Source of the DNA: a bacterium
Lineage (GTDB): Bacteria > Bacteroidota > Ignavibacteria > SZUA-365
DNA length: 64,000 nt
Assembly: GCA_020444325.1 (NCBI GenBank)
Contig: JAHLLD010000009.1
Coordinates: 62,001-126,000, forward strand
Direction of reading: 5' to 3'
The notes below the pieces were generated by a model. It was given only the letters and a program-made list of their open reading frames with translations. It made no database searches and had not been told where the DNA came from. Numbering within the stretch: the stretch's first letter is position 1; the number at the start of each line of letters is the position of its first letter. The position numbers were made by a program, and so were the translations under genes. Below, in pieces: positions 15,446 through 25,405 of this stretch.

Positions 15446-18019
15446 ATGGAAGGCAATTTTTCAAACAGAGTGCAGGAGGTCATCCGGCTCAGTCGCGAAG
15501 AAGCGCTGCGGCTTGGACATGATTACATTGGCACCGAGCATCTCCTGCTTGGCATTATCCGCGAAGGGGAAGGCATCGCTGTCAAAATCCTCCGCAATCT
15601 CGGCTGCGACCTCTACCAGGTGAAGAAGAGCATCGAAGACACCGTTCGCTCATCCGGCGGTACCATTACGATCGGTAATATCCCGCTGACAAAGCAGGCC
15701 GAGAAAGTTCTCAAGATCACCTACCTCGAGGCAAAACTCTATAAGAGTGAAGTCATCGGAACGGAGCATCTTCTCCTTTCCCTGCTGAGGGACGATGACA
15801 ACATCGCTGCACAGATTCTCAACCAGTTCAATGTGCAGTACGACCTCGTGCGCAATGAACTCGACAACATTATCAGCGGCAAGCCCTCCTCACCTGCCGC
15901 TTCGCAGGAGCCGGGAAAGGCACCCGAGCGGAGTAGCGAAGGCACGCATGCACAGGCGGAGAAGCGATCCGAACGCGTGAAGACGCCGGTGCTCGATAAC
16001 TTTGGACGCGACCTGACCAAACTGGCGATCGAAGACAAGCTCGATCCCATCGTGGGACGCGAAAAAGAGATCGAACGCGTTGCCCAGGTGCTGTCTCGCC
16101 GCAAGAAAAACAATCCCGTGCTCATCGGTGAACCGGGTGTCGGTAAAACGGCGATTGCCGAGGGACTCGCCCTCCGCATTGTGCAGAAGAAAGTATCACG
16201 CGTATTGCACAACAAGCGTGTGGTGACGCTGGATCTCGCAGCCCTGGTCGCGGGCACCAAGTACCGCGGACAGTTCGAGGAACGCATGAAGGCCGTGATG
16301 AACGAGCTCGAGAAGGCACGTGACATCATTCTCTTCATCGACGAGCTGCACACCATCGTGGGTGCCGGCGGGGCCTCGGGCTCACTCGATGCATCGAACA
16401 TGTTCAAGCCCGCGCTCGCACGCGGTGACATTCAGTGCATCGGCGCGACGACGCTTGACGAGTACCGCCAGAACATCGAAAAGGATGGCGCGCTCGATCG
16501 CCGTTTCCAGAAAATCATGGTCGACGCCACAACAGTGGAAGAAACCATTCAGATTCTCGATAACATCAAGCACAAGTACGAAGAGCATCACAACGTACTC
16601 TACGCCAAACGTGCAATCGACGATTGCGTGCGTCTGAGCGACCGCTATATCACCGACCGCTTCCTGCCGGACAAAGCCATCGACGTGATGGACGAAGCAG
16701 GCGCCCGCGTGCATCTCGAGAACATCGTCGTTCCGAAAAACATCGTCACGCTGGAAGAAGAAATCGAGAAGATCAAAAGCGAGAAGAACCAGGTCGTGCG
16801 CAACCAGAACTTCGAAGAAGCCGCACGGCTGCGCGACATTGAGAAAAAGCTTCTGAACGAACTTGATGAAGCAAAGCGTGAGTGGGAAACCCAGTCACAG
16901 AGTATCGTCCATGACGTGGATGAAGAGGTGATCGCCGACGTCGTTTCGATGATGACCGGTATCCCGGTCAACCGCATCGCACAGTCGGAGTCCCAGAAAC
17001 TGCTCAAAATGGGCGACGAGCTGAAGACCGAGATTATCGGACAGGATGAAGCGATCGACAAACTGGTGCGTGCCATCAGGCGAACACGTGCAGGACTCAA
17101 AGATCCCATGCGTCCCATTGGTTCCTTCGTTTTCCTCGGTCCCACAGGCGTCGGAAAAACTGAACTCGCCAAGGTGCTCGCCCGCTACCTCTTTGATTCC
17201 GAAGATGCGCTGGTGCGCATCGATATGAGTGAGTACATGGAGAAATTCTCCGTTTCCCGCCTGGTCGGTGCTCCTCCAGGATACGTCGGGTATGAAGAAG
17301 GCGGCCAGCTGACCGAAAAAATCCGTCGCAAACCGTATTCCGTCGTGCTGCTCGATGAAATCGAGAAAGCGCATCCGGACGTGTTCAATATTCTGCTGCA
17401 GGTGCTCGATGATGGTATTATCACCGACGGACTGGGCCGCAGGGTGGATTTCAAGAACACCATTCTCATCATGACCTCGAACATCGGGGCACGAGAGATT
17501 CGCCAGGAAGGTGTATTCGGTTTCGGTGAGGAACCGGAAGAGAAGCATCAGTATCGAGATATGAAGAAGACGCTTGAAGACTCAATGAAGAAGCTCTTCA
17601 ATCCAGAATTCATCAATCGTATTGACGAAAGCATCGTGTTCCATTCCCTCACCAAAGAGCATATCAAGGAAATCATCGACATTTCCACAAAGAAGCTCTT
17701 CGATCGTCTCGGACATATGGGGCTTGCGCTCGAGTTTACGGCAGATGCCAAAGACTTTCTCGCCGAAAAGGGCTTCGATCCTAATTACGGAGCACGTCCC
17801 CTGCGCCGTGCGCTGCAGAATTACATCGAAGATCCCCTCGCCGAAGAGATTCTCAGGGGACGCTTCCCCGAAGGCAGTACCATTCTGGTTACCCTGGCCG
17901 AGGACAAGCATGGCTTCGAATTCTCGAATACGACAGACGATGGAAGCGGCAATTCTCCGGCGGAAGAGACATCCATTGTCGACGAAAGCGATGACAAGAG
18001 TGATGATTCCACCGAATAA
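15446..18019 (+). CDS. clpC: ATP-dependent Clp protease ATP-binding subunit ClpC
   Basis: 857 aa starting [13 protein letters not shown], the family's standard N-terminus; an in-frame start at 15332 would add 38 unrelated residues. Domains: double Clp N repeat (1-145), AAA+ D1 with GEPGVGKT at about 228, a UVR-containing middle segment (about 420-485) typical of ClpC rather than ClpA/ClpB, AAA+ D2 with GPTGVGKT at about 565, and the C-terminal D2-small domain. It unfolds substrates for ClpP. clpP and mcsB are not nearby. A long bidirectional hairpin terminator follows immediately. Confidence 0.96.
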   Translation: MEGNFSNRVQEVIRLSREEALRLGHDYIGTEHLLLGIIREGEGIAVKILRNLGCDLYQVKKSIEDTVRSSGGTITIGNIPLTKQAEKVLKITYLEAKLYKSEVIGTEHLLLSLLRDDDNIAAQILNQFNVQYDLVRNELDNIISGKPSSPAASQEPGKAPERSSEGTHAQAEKRSERVKTPVLDNFGRDLTKLAIEDKLDPIVGREKEIERVAQVLSRRKKNNPVLIGEPGVGKTAIAEGLALRIVQKKVSRVLHNKRVVTLDLAALVAGTKYRGQFEERMKAVMNELEKARDIILFIDELHTIVGAGGASGSLDASNMFKPALARGDIQCIGATTLDEYRQNIEKDGALDRRFQKIMVDATTVEETIQILDNIKHKYEEHHNVLYAKRAIDDCVRLSDRYITDRFLPDKAIDVMDEAGARVHLENIVVPKNIVTLEEEIEKIKSEKNQVVRNQNFEEAARLRDIEKKLLNELDEAKREWETQSQSIVHDVDEEVIADVVSMMTGIPVNRIAQSESQKLLKMGDELKTEIIGQDEAIDKLVRAIRRTRAGLKDPMRPIGSFVFLGPTGVGKTELAKVLARYLFDSEDALVRIDMSEYMEKFSVSRLVGAPPGYVGYEEGGQLTEKIRRKPYSVVLLDEIEKAHPDVFNILLQVLDDGIITDGLGRRVDFKNTILIMTSNIGAREIRQEGVFGFGEEPEEKHQYRDMKKTLEDSMKKLFNPEFINRIDESIVFHSLTKEHIKEIIDISTKKLFDRLGHMGLALEFTADAKDFLAEKGFDPNYGARPLRRALQNYIEDPLAEEILRGRFPEGSTILVTLAEDKHGFEFSNTTDDGSGNSPAEETSIVDESDDKSDDSTE

Positions 18020-18031
18020 GCTCCCCTGAAA

Positions 18032-18100
18032 TATGCAGAATGTGCATAAAAAAAATGATCCTCCATCTGGAGGATCGTTTTTTTATGCAGTTTCTGCATA
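18032..18100. terminator. Bidirectional terminator in a long inverted repeat
   Basis: Core stem GATCCTCC/GGAGGATC with an ATCT loop (18057-18076), T7 behind it and A8 in front, so it can end both clpC (+) and apaG (-) transcripts. The outer flanks, each a TATGCA-N5-TGCATA palindrome (18032-18048 and 18084-18100), are also complementary to each other with few mismatches, so the whole segment can fold into a single stem of over 30 bp. Confidence 0.85.
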
Positions 18101-18136
18101 TCACATTCTGATCTTATCCACCCCTGACAATTCCCG

Positions 18137-18520
18137 TCAATTCAGCCGTGCTTTCAGATGAAAACGCGGGATATTCACCTCAAAGCTGCTGCCATCTTCC
18201 CGCTGCATGGAATATGTCCCCTCCATAGCGCCGGCGAACGATTTCAGCACGCAAAAACTGTTGTAATGATACGTGCCGCCGGGCTTGATCTGCGGCTGCT
18301 CGCCCACGACACCCTCGCCCTCTACCTCATAATCCGGCGCGTCTGAATCGTGAATGTTCCAGTGCCGCCTGAGCAGCTTTACCGGCTGGTCTGAATGGTT
18401 TTCAAGCGTAATGAAGTAGACAAAGAAGAAATTCCGCTTCATCACATCGGACCGTTCCTCAAGAAAATAGCTCTGGACGGTGACGGTCACGCCCTCGGTG
18501 GTTTTTGTATAGGCAAGCAT
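18137..18520 (-). CDS. apaG: ApaG family protein
   Basis: 127 aa, the usual ApaG length, consisting of one immunoglobulin-like ApaG domain: YFLEERSD near the start, YFITLENHSDQPVKLLRRHW, the GEGVVGEQPQIKPG loop and the closing GSFEV-type strand (SSFEVNIPRFHL). The start at 18520 (MLAYTKTTEGVTV) gives the typical N-terminus. ApaG is linked to cobalt resistance and magnesium efflux in enterobacteria, but its molecular role is unsettled. It lies downstream of lptB on the same strand, 112 nt apart. Confidence 0.9.
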   Translation of the reverse strand: MLAYTKTTEGVTVTVQSYFLEERSDVMKRNFFFVYFITLENHSDQPVKLLRRHWNIHDSDAPDYEVEGEGVVGEQPQIKPGGTYHYNSFCVLKSFAGAMEGTYSMQREDGSSFEVNIPRFHLKARLN

Positions 18521-18632
18521 GGGATATGCGTCAGCTGCACTGTGGTGGAATGTGTACAGCAATGAAACGCAGAGATGGGGGTGAATAGTTCGGACCCGGG
18601 CGGGTTTCAGAAAAAAAATCTCTTTCGGATTT

Positions 18633-19448
18633 TTAGTACCGGTCGAGCTTGAAGCTCTCGCCGAGATAAATTTTTCTCGCTTCCTCATCATTGGCCAGTT
18701 TCTCACTGTCCCCTTCCATGAGAATATTGCCATCGAACAGCAGATATGCCCGGTCAACGATGGAAAGTGTCTCGTGTACGTTGTGGTCTGTGATAAGGAC
18801 GCCGATATTCCGCTGCTTGAGTTCCTCGACAATACGCATGATATCTTCCACGGCGATGGGATCCACTCCGGCGAATGGCTCATCCAGGAGAATAAAACTG
18901 GGGTTCGTGGTGAGGGCACGGGCGATTTCCGTTCTTCTCCGCTCTCCGCCCGAAAGCATGTATCCCTTGCTGTCGCGGATATGGGCAATGTTGAAATCTT
19001 CGAGCAGCTGATTCGCCCGTTCTTTCCGCTCCTTGCGATTGAGTCCCATCGCCTCCAGTGTCGCAAGCAGATTATCTTCTACCGTCAGCTGCCGGAACAC
19101 CGACGCTTCCTGCGGGAGATAACCGATTCCAAGGCGGGACCGTTTGTACATGGGCAGACGCGTAATTTCCCGGTCGTCGATGAACACTTTGCCGCTGGTG
19201 GGACGAATCATTCCCGTGATCATGTAGAATGTTGTTGTCTTACCTGCCCCATTGGGACCGAGCAGCCCGACGATCTCACCCTGGCGTACGGATACGCTGG
19301 CGCCCTTGACCACGAAGCGTTTTTTGTAGCGCTTTTTCAGTTCTTCCGAACGCAGTACGCGATCTCCCTCCCGGACCTCGAGCGGTGATATTTCCTTGTC
19401 CCGCTGCTCCAATGCCTTGTCCCGCTGCTCCAATGCTTCGCTGCTCAT
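18633..19448 (-). CDS. lptB: LPS export ABC transporter ATPase LptB
   Basis: 271 aa. Walker A GPNGAGKT (64-71), Q-loop LPQEASVF, signature LSGGERRR (about 165), Walker B ILLDEPFAGVDP and the H-loop ITDHNVHE are all present, and the sequence matches LptB (MITGMIRPTSGKV, the LTVEDNLLA segment). With LptFG it drives LPS transport from the inner membrane. An N-terminal extension of about 30 residues contains a perfect duplicate ALEQRDK, encoded by a 21-nt tandem repeat (19394-19435). ATGA overlap with tatD upstream. No lptA or lptC here. Confidence 0.93.
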   Translation of the reverse strand: MSSEALEQRDKALEQRDKEISPLEVREGDRVLRSEELKKRYKKRFVVKGASVSVRQGEIVGLLGPNGAGKTTTFYMITGMIRPTSGKVFIDDREITRLPMYKRSRLGIGYLPQEASVFRQLTVEDNLLATLEAMGLNRKERKERANQLLEDFNIAHIRDSKGYMLSGGERRRTEIARALTTNPSFILLDEPFAGVDPIAVEDIMRIVEELKQRNIGVLITDHNVHETLSIVDRAYLLFDGNILMEGDSEKLANDEEARKIYLGESFKLDRY

Positions 19449-20260
19449 ACCTGTGCCCGCTCCTCTGCTGCTGAAAATGAGTAGAGCCGCTCGGCATTTT
19501 GTGTCGTGACAGCGGCAATGTGAAAAATCGACTGATGTCGTGCCTGTGCGTATCGCTCAGCAATGCGGGGGATGTATGACGGCTCGTTGCGCTTGCCTCG
19601 ATCCGGCACCGGCGTCATGAAAGGCGCATCCGTTTCAATGAGAAGGCGGTCATCCGGGACAAATGAAAGCACCGGATCCAGCACGCTTTTCTTGAAGGTG
19701 ACATTGCCGGTAAACGAGAGATGGAACCCTGCGTCCAGTACCTGACGCGCATACGCGGGACCTGAAGAAAAGCAGTGAAACTGTCCCTCGAGACTTCCGT
19801 CCTGATGCTCACGAAGAACGGCGAGCAAATCGTCATCCGATTCCCTGTTATGCAGGATGACGGGGAGCTGTAGCGCAATCGCGGCTTCAATCTGCGCATG
19901 AAGTGCTTTCTGCTGCACCGCGGGAGTGGAAAAATCGTAGTAATAATCCAGTCCGATCTCGCCGATCGCCACCACTTTCGGATGCGCAGCCAGGCTGCGC
20001 AGCGTTTGCACAAAATCAGGTGACGCCTCACCGACATCATGTGGATGAATGCCCACGGCGAGATACACGCCGTCAAATCGCTCCGCGATGATGCGTGCTT
20101 CCTCGAACGTTTCGAAATCCGTCGCCGGGATGAGCATGCGGTCCACACCCGCGGCACGTGCGCGCGCGATCACCTCGTCGAGATCCTTTTGAAAAGTATC
20201 CCAGAACAGGTGGCAGTGGGTATCTATGAAGCGAGGGGAACGCTGATCACGATTATACAT
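19445..20260 (-). CDS. tatD: TatD family metal-dependent hydrolase (DNase)
   Basis: 271 aa TIM-barrel hydrolase. Metal ligands are visible: DTHCH (His15, His17), GEIGLDYYYD (Glu), ILHNR (His), HCFSSG (His) and ETDAPF (Asp). TatD proteins are Mg-dependent 3'-5' exonucleases involved in DNA repair and turnover. Start codon overlaps the stop of the MEMO gene by one base (TAATG), and its own stop overlaps lptB, so the three are translationally coupled. Confidence 0.93.
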   Translation of the reverse strand: MYNRDQRSPRFIDTHCHLFWDTFQKDLDEVIARARAAGVDRMLIPATDFETFEEARIIAERFDGVYLAVGIHPHDVGEASPDFVQTLRSLAAHPKVVAIGEIGLDYYYDFSTPAVQQKALHAQIEAAIALQLPVILHNRESDDDLLAVLREHQDGSLEGQFHCFSSGPAYARQVLDAGFHLSFTGNVTFKKSVLDPVLSFVPDDRLLIETDAPFMTPVPDRGKRNEPSYIPRIAERYAQARHQSIFHIAAVTTQNAERLYSFSAAEERAQV

Positions 20261-21501
20261 TACGATGCATCTCCTTCCCCGGCAAAGAATGCCATGCTTG
20301 CGAAGCTGACCATGGACGCGCGCTCCTCTTCATGCCATTGCTGATAATCGAACAGGCTGCCACGCGCAGGTTTCATCAGATCAAAAAACGTGGTGATGCA
20401 GGCGAACCCGTCGATGTTGGTAGCATTCCTGTTTTCACGGAGTACGTTGTAGAATTCGTCATAGTCGCATTTCTCGAGCAGTTGCAGCTGCTGTGAATCA
20501 CTCTCCCGCACCGTGGAGAGCAGCTCCGCGGCGTCGGTTTCGCCGCCGAACTTTCGTCCCACATGCGACCAGTCGACGCTCAGGACGAATACAGGTTTCC
20601 GCCCGAGTTCCGAGACCGCCTGGTGAAACGCATTGATGAACGCGTTGTATTTGGCGTCCGCCGAGGCCCGCGTCCCTTCGACAAGGAACTCCTCAAAAGC
20701 CGTGCACAGCACGGGAAGAATGCGAACATCCCTCCCGCGAAAGGCATGCTGAAGGAAAAGCACAGGGAATTCGATGGAGTGTTCCTGCTTATGCGCCACA
20801 TCCCTCCGTGTAAAGACATCGCCGCTGGCGGCATGGATACTGCGCACCAACTCGCTGTCCGTTTTCATCGTGCCGAGCGGTGTGGCAAAATCCTTCTCGG
20901 TCAGGAGGAACAGATCCTCGTACGAGTAGTGGCTGGTGCCGAGAATGACCACGGTATCGAAATCCGCCGACTGCAGCTGTTTGAACGCAGGCACGTAGAC
21001 CTGGGGTCCGATTTTCAGATCGATATGCGGGGCGAGCACACCGAGCAGCTTTCCTTCTTCCGGCGAGAAACCATCGGCATCGAAGAGCTCCTGCAGAAAA
21101 TCCGTAAGTTCTTCGGCGTCCTCGGGATAGGATTGCCCGGCATAGGCCGGATGCCGTACGTCCTGCGCCATGTAATTGGCATCCATTTCCACCCGCAAAG
21201 CAACGAAACGATCATTCTCGAGAAAGTAGCATTCATCCAGTGCCTGGATGATCTGCAGCAGAGGCGCGGGATCTATCCCCATGCCGGTTTCCGATTTGAT
21301 CTCCTGTTGCAGTTCACTGATGCTTTTGCTTCCGTCAAAAAGCGCCAGAAGCAGACGCGCCTCGGGATGCAGCGAGAGCGACTTGTTCGAGTAGCCTGCG
21401 GGATCATGAAGTACGAGGATATCCTCACCTTCCTGCTGTGCAGGCAGAAGTTCGAGATCCCTGCGGAGAGGCGGAATACGTTCCGTGAGAGAATTAAACA
21501 T
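20260..21501 (-). CDS. MEMO1 (AmmeMemoRadiSam B) protein with N-terminal extra domain
   Basis: 413 aa from the ATG at 21501; the longer frame to 21663 overlaps the ABC gene and is not used. The C-terminal 270 residues are a MEMO1 domain: HPAYAGQSYP, APHIDLKIG, ILGTSHYS, QEHSIEFPVLFLQ and SVDWSHVG. The N-terminal 130 residues (hydrophobic strands, then LLALFDGSKSISELQQEI and a helix pair) look like a PqqD/winged-helix module, not found in simple MEMO proteins. The usual partners (AMMECR1 and a radical SAM protein) are absent. Possible role: metal- or redox-linked dioxygenase-like enzyme; not known. Confidence 0.85.
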   Translation of the reverse strand: MFNSLTERIPPLRRDLELLPAQQEGEDILVLHDPAGYSNKSLSLHPEARLLLALFDGSKSISELQQEIKSETGMGIDPAPLLQIIQALDECYFLENDRFVALRVEMDANYMAQDVRHPAYAGQSYPEDAEELTDFLQELFDADGFSPEEGKLLGVLAPHIDLKIGPQVYVPAFKQLQSADFDTVVILGTSHYSYEDLFLLTEKDFATPLGTMKTDSELVRSIHAASGDVFTRRDVAHKQEHSIEFPVLFLQHAFRGRDVRILPVLCTAFEEFLVEGTRASADAKYNAFINAFHQAVSELGRKPVFVLSVDWSHVGRKFGGETDAAELLSTVRESDSQQLQLLEKCDYDEFYNVLRENRNATNIDGFACITTFFDLMKPARGSLFDYQQWHEEERASMVSFASMAFFAGEGDAS

Positions 21502-21512
21502 GCGGGTATAGA

Positions 21513-22547
21513 TCAGGTTGTTGATATCTCGTTTGCGGATGCAGCATGGGCAGTGGCCGATGGACGGGAACAGGCGTATTTGAGACAGGCTACGCGCTGA
21601 CCGCCGGGCAGGTTCCCGAGCTGCGGTACCGTATGTCGGCAATCGTCGAACACCTCGGGACAACGGGTGTGGAAGGGACAGCCGGAGGGCATGTTGATCG
21701 GACTCGGTACATCCGAACCGATCAGCGGTGTGCGCCGATGGTAATCCGGGTCCGGATGCGGCGCGGCCGAAAGCAGCGCCTCGGTGTACGGGTGTTTCGA
21801 ATGATGCAGCACATCCTCAACATTGCCGATTTCCACAAGGCGTCCCAGGTACATCACTGCGATACGGTCGGCAATGTGCCGCACCACCGCAAGGTCATGC
21901 GATATGAACAGGTACGTCAGGTTGAGCGCGTCCTTCAAATCCTGCAACAGGTTCAGAATCTGAGCCTGGATAGAGACGTCCAGCGCAGAGACCGGTTCAT
22001 CACAGACAAGGAACTGCGGCTCAACGGCAAGCGCCCGGGCAATACCGATGCGCTGACGCTGTCCACTGCTGAATTCATGCGGATACCTGCGCGCATGGAA
22101 ACTGTTGAGTCCGACCATTTCCAGCAGAGCGTCAATGCGTGCCGGCATTTCCTCACGATCGGCGAGTTCATGCACATGCAGCACCTCGCGCAGTACCGAG
22201 CCCACCGTCATTCTCGGGTTCAGCGAAGAATATGGGTCCTGAAACACCATCTGCATGTTTTTTCGCAGCTGGCGCAGATTCTTGCGCCGCAGGGCGCTAA
22301 CCTCCTGACCGTCAAACATTACACTCCCGGAGGTGGGAAGCAGCAGATGCAGCAGTATGCGTCCCAGGGTGCTTTTCCCGCAGCCGGATTCTCCAACGAG
22401 ACCGAGAACTTCACCTTTCTCAATGCAGAACGTCACGCCATCGACGGCGTGCACATGTTCTACGGAACTGCGCAGCAAGCCGCGCCGTACGGGGAACCAT
22501 TTTTTTACGTCCTTGACCTCGACAAGAGGCTTGGGCATCTGCTGCAT
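21513..22547 (-). CDS. Oligopeptide/dipeptide ABC transporter ATPase (DppF/OppF type)
   Basis: 344 aa from ATG 22547 (a second ATG at 22538 is possible); the frame runs further upstream but without family similarity. Walker [11 protein letters not shown]-loop [15 protein letters not shown], signature SSGQRQR (one variant of LSGGQ), Walker [13 protein letters not shown] and the C-terminal Opp/Dpp tail with cysteines ([10 protein letters not shown]) are clear. It energises peptide or nickel import. No permease or binding protein is adjacent; the gene is followed after 11 nt by the MEMO gene, so the rest of the transporter lies elsewhere. Confidence 0.92.
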   Translation of the reverse strand: MQQMPKPLVEVKDVKKWFPVRRGLLRSSVEHVHAVDGVTFCIEKGEVLGLVGESGCGKSTLGRILLHLLLPTSGSVMFDGQEVSALRRKNLRQLRKNMQMVFQDPYSSLNPRMTVGSVLREVLHVHELADREEMPARIDALLEMVGLNSFHARRYPHEFSSGQRQRIGIARALAVEPQFLVCDEPVSALDVSIQAQILNLLQDLKDALNLTYLFISHDLAVVRHIADRIAVMYLGRLVEIGNVEDVLHHSKHPYTEALLSAAPHPDPDYHRRTPLIGSDVPSPINMPSGCPFHTRCPEVFDDCRHTVPQLGNLPGGQRVACLKYACSRPSATAHAASANEISTT

Positions 22548-22783
22548 CCGATGCTCTGACACAATACGGTAAAATAGCAAAGAAGTGGACGCGCCGCCAT
22601 TGCACGTCATGCTCTTCCGTATCTTTGGCACCTCTCGATCAGCTTCCTTCGGTAGCTGTGCCAGCAATCCTGCACTTCTGTGTGGTGTGGTGAAATCGTA
22701 TATTGATGCAACCCGGAAAGAGCTTTTACGTAAGGAGAAGTATGTCCCGAAACTGAGGACTTCCGGGAATTGCAAGCAGCCTG

Positions 22784-24940
22784 ATGAAACTCAAACAGCG
22801 CATATTTTTTCTGACCGCCGCCATCGCGTTTGTACTGGACTTTATCTACATCATTGTCCAGCGCACGCTGTCGTCCGGTGGAGCCCCGGAAGGTGATATT
22901 TTCCACACCTTCCTTGTGCTCATCATGCTGCTTTCACTCGGATATGCGTATTTCCGGCTCAGCAGCGATCATGAAAACTCCGCTGTGCAGTTGATCGGAC
23001 GCACTGTTATTGCGATTACCATCTACCTGCTGATTATAGGGATCGTGCAGCTTTCGGCAATGACGGATTTCCAGTCAATTCGCGGCGTTGTGCAACCCGC
23101 ATCGTACAGCACGCTGGTCGTTGCGGCAGTAATTTCGGGTATCGGAGCCATTGCGTCGGTTATCGTCTTCGCCTCGCTGACAAGGCTGATCTTCGTCAAG
23201 CGCCGGCAGAAGACGAAACGGAACTTCATCATCCTGCTCGTGCTCGGCGGACTTACCATCATTTTCGAGTTCCTCGGGAGTCCGAACGGTGTCGGACTGG
23301 GCGGTATTTCAGCGCTCAGCGGCATTCTCCTCGCCATCACCATCATGATGATGATCGTCAACGCCTTCCGTTTCTCGTGGATACTGTCCCTTACGCGGCG
23401 GGAAAAGATCATCAATCTTCTGCTTTCCCTCGTTGGATTTGTCTTTTTCATCATCCTTTCGATATATGCGAGCGGCAATGAAGCGCTGAACAAATCCCTG
23501 CTCTATTATCACCCCATGCTGCAGCAGTTCGTCGAACTCTGCTTCATTTTCGGGGCGATTTACATGGGAATCGGCTTCACCAGCACCTTGCTGCATCTGC
23601 CGACGGCGAAGGAATTCGACCGCAAACAGGTTGAGCTCTCCTCCCTGCAGAACATGAGCCGGCTGATTACGCAGGTATTCGACTTCGACGAACTCGTCGC
23701 CACCACGACGCATCTGGCACTGGAAGTGAGCGAAGGTGATGCCGCGTGGCTGGAGCTGCTGTCAGACGAAGCACTTACCCGTCCCCTTGCCGGAAATGCA
23801 AAAAGCGGGACAACGGGTGACGCCGTGCGCAGCCGGGAAACCACCATTCTGCGGAATTCCCTTAAAAACATCGATCCGGAATCCATCGCAAAACTGCGGC
23901 GCAACGACGGCAGCCCGCTGCAGTCCCTGGCCTTCGAAACCGCCAATCCCGTGCTGATTCAGGACTTTCACGGGGACCGGCGCGTCAGCGCGGAAGCGCG
24001 CAGCCTGCGTGACATCGGTACGCTTCTGATTGCGCCGCTGAGCAGACATGGCGAGATCATCGGACTGCTCTGCGTGACAAAGCGCAAGGCATACGAATTC
24101 GATCGCGACATCATGAATGTGCTCTATGCCTTTGCTGATATGGTATCGGTTGCGCTGGAGAACAGCTCACTCATACGGGAATCCATTCAGAAGGAGCGTA
24201 TGGTGCGTGAGCTGCAGGTGGCGCATGAAATGCAGCGCAGTCTCCTTCCGCAGGATCTGCCTTCCTCCCCGCGATTTGAAATCGCGGCGCACTCGATTCC
24301 TGCCTATGAAGTTGGCGGTGATTACTATGATGTGCTGTCATTCGACGACAATCGGCTCGGACTCCTGGTCGGGGACGTCTCCGGCAAAGGCGTGTCTGCC
24401 GCCTTGTACATGGCACAGGTAAAGGGTATATTTCAATCACTTAGCGGCGTCAGTGCTTCAACCAGGGACATCCTCATTCGTATGAATGGGCCTCTGTGCA
24501 ATGGCATGGAGCGGAAATCGTTCATCAGTCTTCTCTATGCGGTACTGCATACCGAAGAAGGACTCCTGACGTTTGCACGTGCTGGACACTGTCCGTTGCT
24601 GCATGTCCGTGACAACCGCGCTGCCTACCTTCGTCCCGAAGGTATGGCCCTGGGATTGGATCCCACACCGCGGTTTGCGGAGTCGCTCGAGGAAGAGACA
24701 CTGCGCCTCGCCGCCAACGACATCGTTGTCATGTATTCAGACGGTGTGACGGAAACGCGTGACCGCAACGACGAGGAATTCGAGTATCAGCGGCTTGCGG
24801 ACTGTGTGCTCGAGCATCGCGATCATTCGGCACAGGAGATTCTGACCTCTATTCTCGAGCGCGTCCAGAATTTCAGCGGGAAACAGGAAGCCGACGACGA
24901 CGTCACGGTTCTTGTACTTCGCTGGAAAAACACACTTTGA
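22784..24940 (+). CDS. Membrane PP2C-type phosphatase with GAF domain (RsbU/SpoIIE type)
   Basis: 718 aa. Seven or eight hydrophobic helices (1-270) form a membrane sensor; a GAF domain follows (about 300-460), then a coiled linker (VRELQVAHEMQRSLLP) and the phosphatase domain (about 490-715) with GGDYYDVL, GDVSGKGVSAALYMA and a C-terminal DDVTVL, which carry the metal-binding aspartates. It should dephosphorylate the STAS antagonist encoded next. First gene of a partner-switching group at 22784-27694. No clear ribosome site; start is the first ATG before the first helix. Confidence 0.92.
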   Translation: MKLKQRIFFLTAAIAFVLDFIYIIVQRTLSSGGAPEGDIFHTFLVLIMLLSLGYAYFRLSSDHENSAVQLIGRTVIAITIYLLIIGIVQLSAMTDFQSIRGVVQPASYSTLVVAAVISGIGAIASVIVFASLTRLIFVKRRQKTKRNFIILLVLGGLTIIFEFLGSPNGVGLGGISALSGILLAITIMMMIVNAFRFSWILSLTRREKIINLLLSLVGFVFFIILSIYASGNEALNKSLLYYHPMLQQFVELCFIFGAIYMGIGFTSTLLHLPTAKEFDRKQVELSSLQNMSRLITQVFDFDELVATTTHLALEVSEGDAAWLELLSDEALTRPLAGNAKSGTTGDAVRSRETTILRNSLKNIDPESIAKLRRNDGSPLQSLAFETANPVLIQDFHGDRRVSAEARSLRDIGTLLIAPLSRHGEIIGLLCVTKRKAYEFDRDIMNVLYAFADMVSVALENSSLIRESIQKERMVRELQVAHEMQRSLLPQDLPSSPRFEIAAHSIPAYEVGGDYYDVLSFDDNRLGLLVGDVSGKGVSAALYMAQVKGIFQSLSGVSASTRDILIRMNGPLCNGMERKSFISLLYAVLHTEEGLLTFARAGHCPLLHVRDNRAAYLRPEGMALGLDPTPRFAESLEEETLRLAANDIVVMYSDGVTETRDRNDEEFEYQRLADCVLEHRDHSAQEILTSILERVQNFSGKQEADDDVTVLVLRWKNTL

Positions 24941-24996
24941 TTGGCAGGAAAAAAATTTAAATTGAAAAAGATTTATCCGGAATTGAGGAGCAAGGT

Positions 24997-25362
24997 ATGA
25001 GTGAATTCTCGGTAGGTGTCCGTCAACGGGATACCATCTCCGTTCTCGATCTGCGAGGGTATCTCGATGCCCACACTGCTCCGGAGCTGGAAAAAGCCTT
25101 CCAAACGGAACTGGAAGGTGACCGTTACAACATCGTGGTCAATTTTTCCGAGCTGTCATACATCAGCAGTGCAGGACTCGGTGTACTCATGCAGTTCATC
25201 GAAGACGTGAGAAGCAACGATGGCGACATAAAGCTCTCGAATATGTCCAGCAGGGTCTACAACGTGTTTGATCTCCTCGGATTTCCGATGCTGTACGAAA
25301 TCTTCGATCAGGAAGATGACGCTGTGAAGAAATTTCTGAACAAATCGGAAAATCTTTCGTAA
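24997..25362 (+). CDS. STAS-domain anti-sigma factor antagonist (RsbV type)
   Basis: 121 aa, one STAS domain. The phosphorylation loop YISSAGLGVL has Ser57 and Ser58; Ser58 is the likely target of the downstream kinase. A strong GAGGAGCAAGGT precedes the ATG. When unphosphorylated it should bind the RsbW-like kinase at 25406 and free its partner; the two PP2C enzymes on either side would control its phosphorylation. No sigma factor is in the cluster. Confidence 0.92.
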   Translation: MSEFSVGVRQRDTISVLDLRGYLDAHTAPELEKAFQTELEGDRYNIVVNFSELSYISSAGLGVLMQFIEDVRSNDGDIKLSNMSSRVYNVFDLLGFPMLYEIFDQEDDAVKKFLNKSENLS

Positions 25363-25405
25363 TACGTCACAGAGGGAAACGTCATTACAGGAATCATGTA
25401 ACCGC

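Noticed and set aside
18521-19066. Long frame fusing an LptB shadow to ApaG
   Set aside because: The upstream part is antiparallel-frame noise over the lptB gene; ApaG has a family-typical start at 18520.
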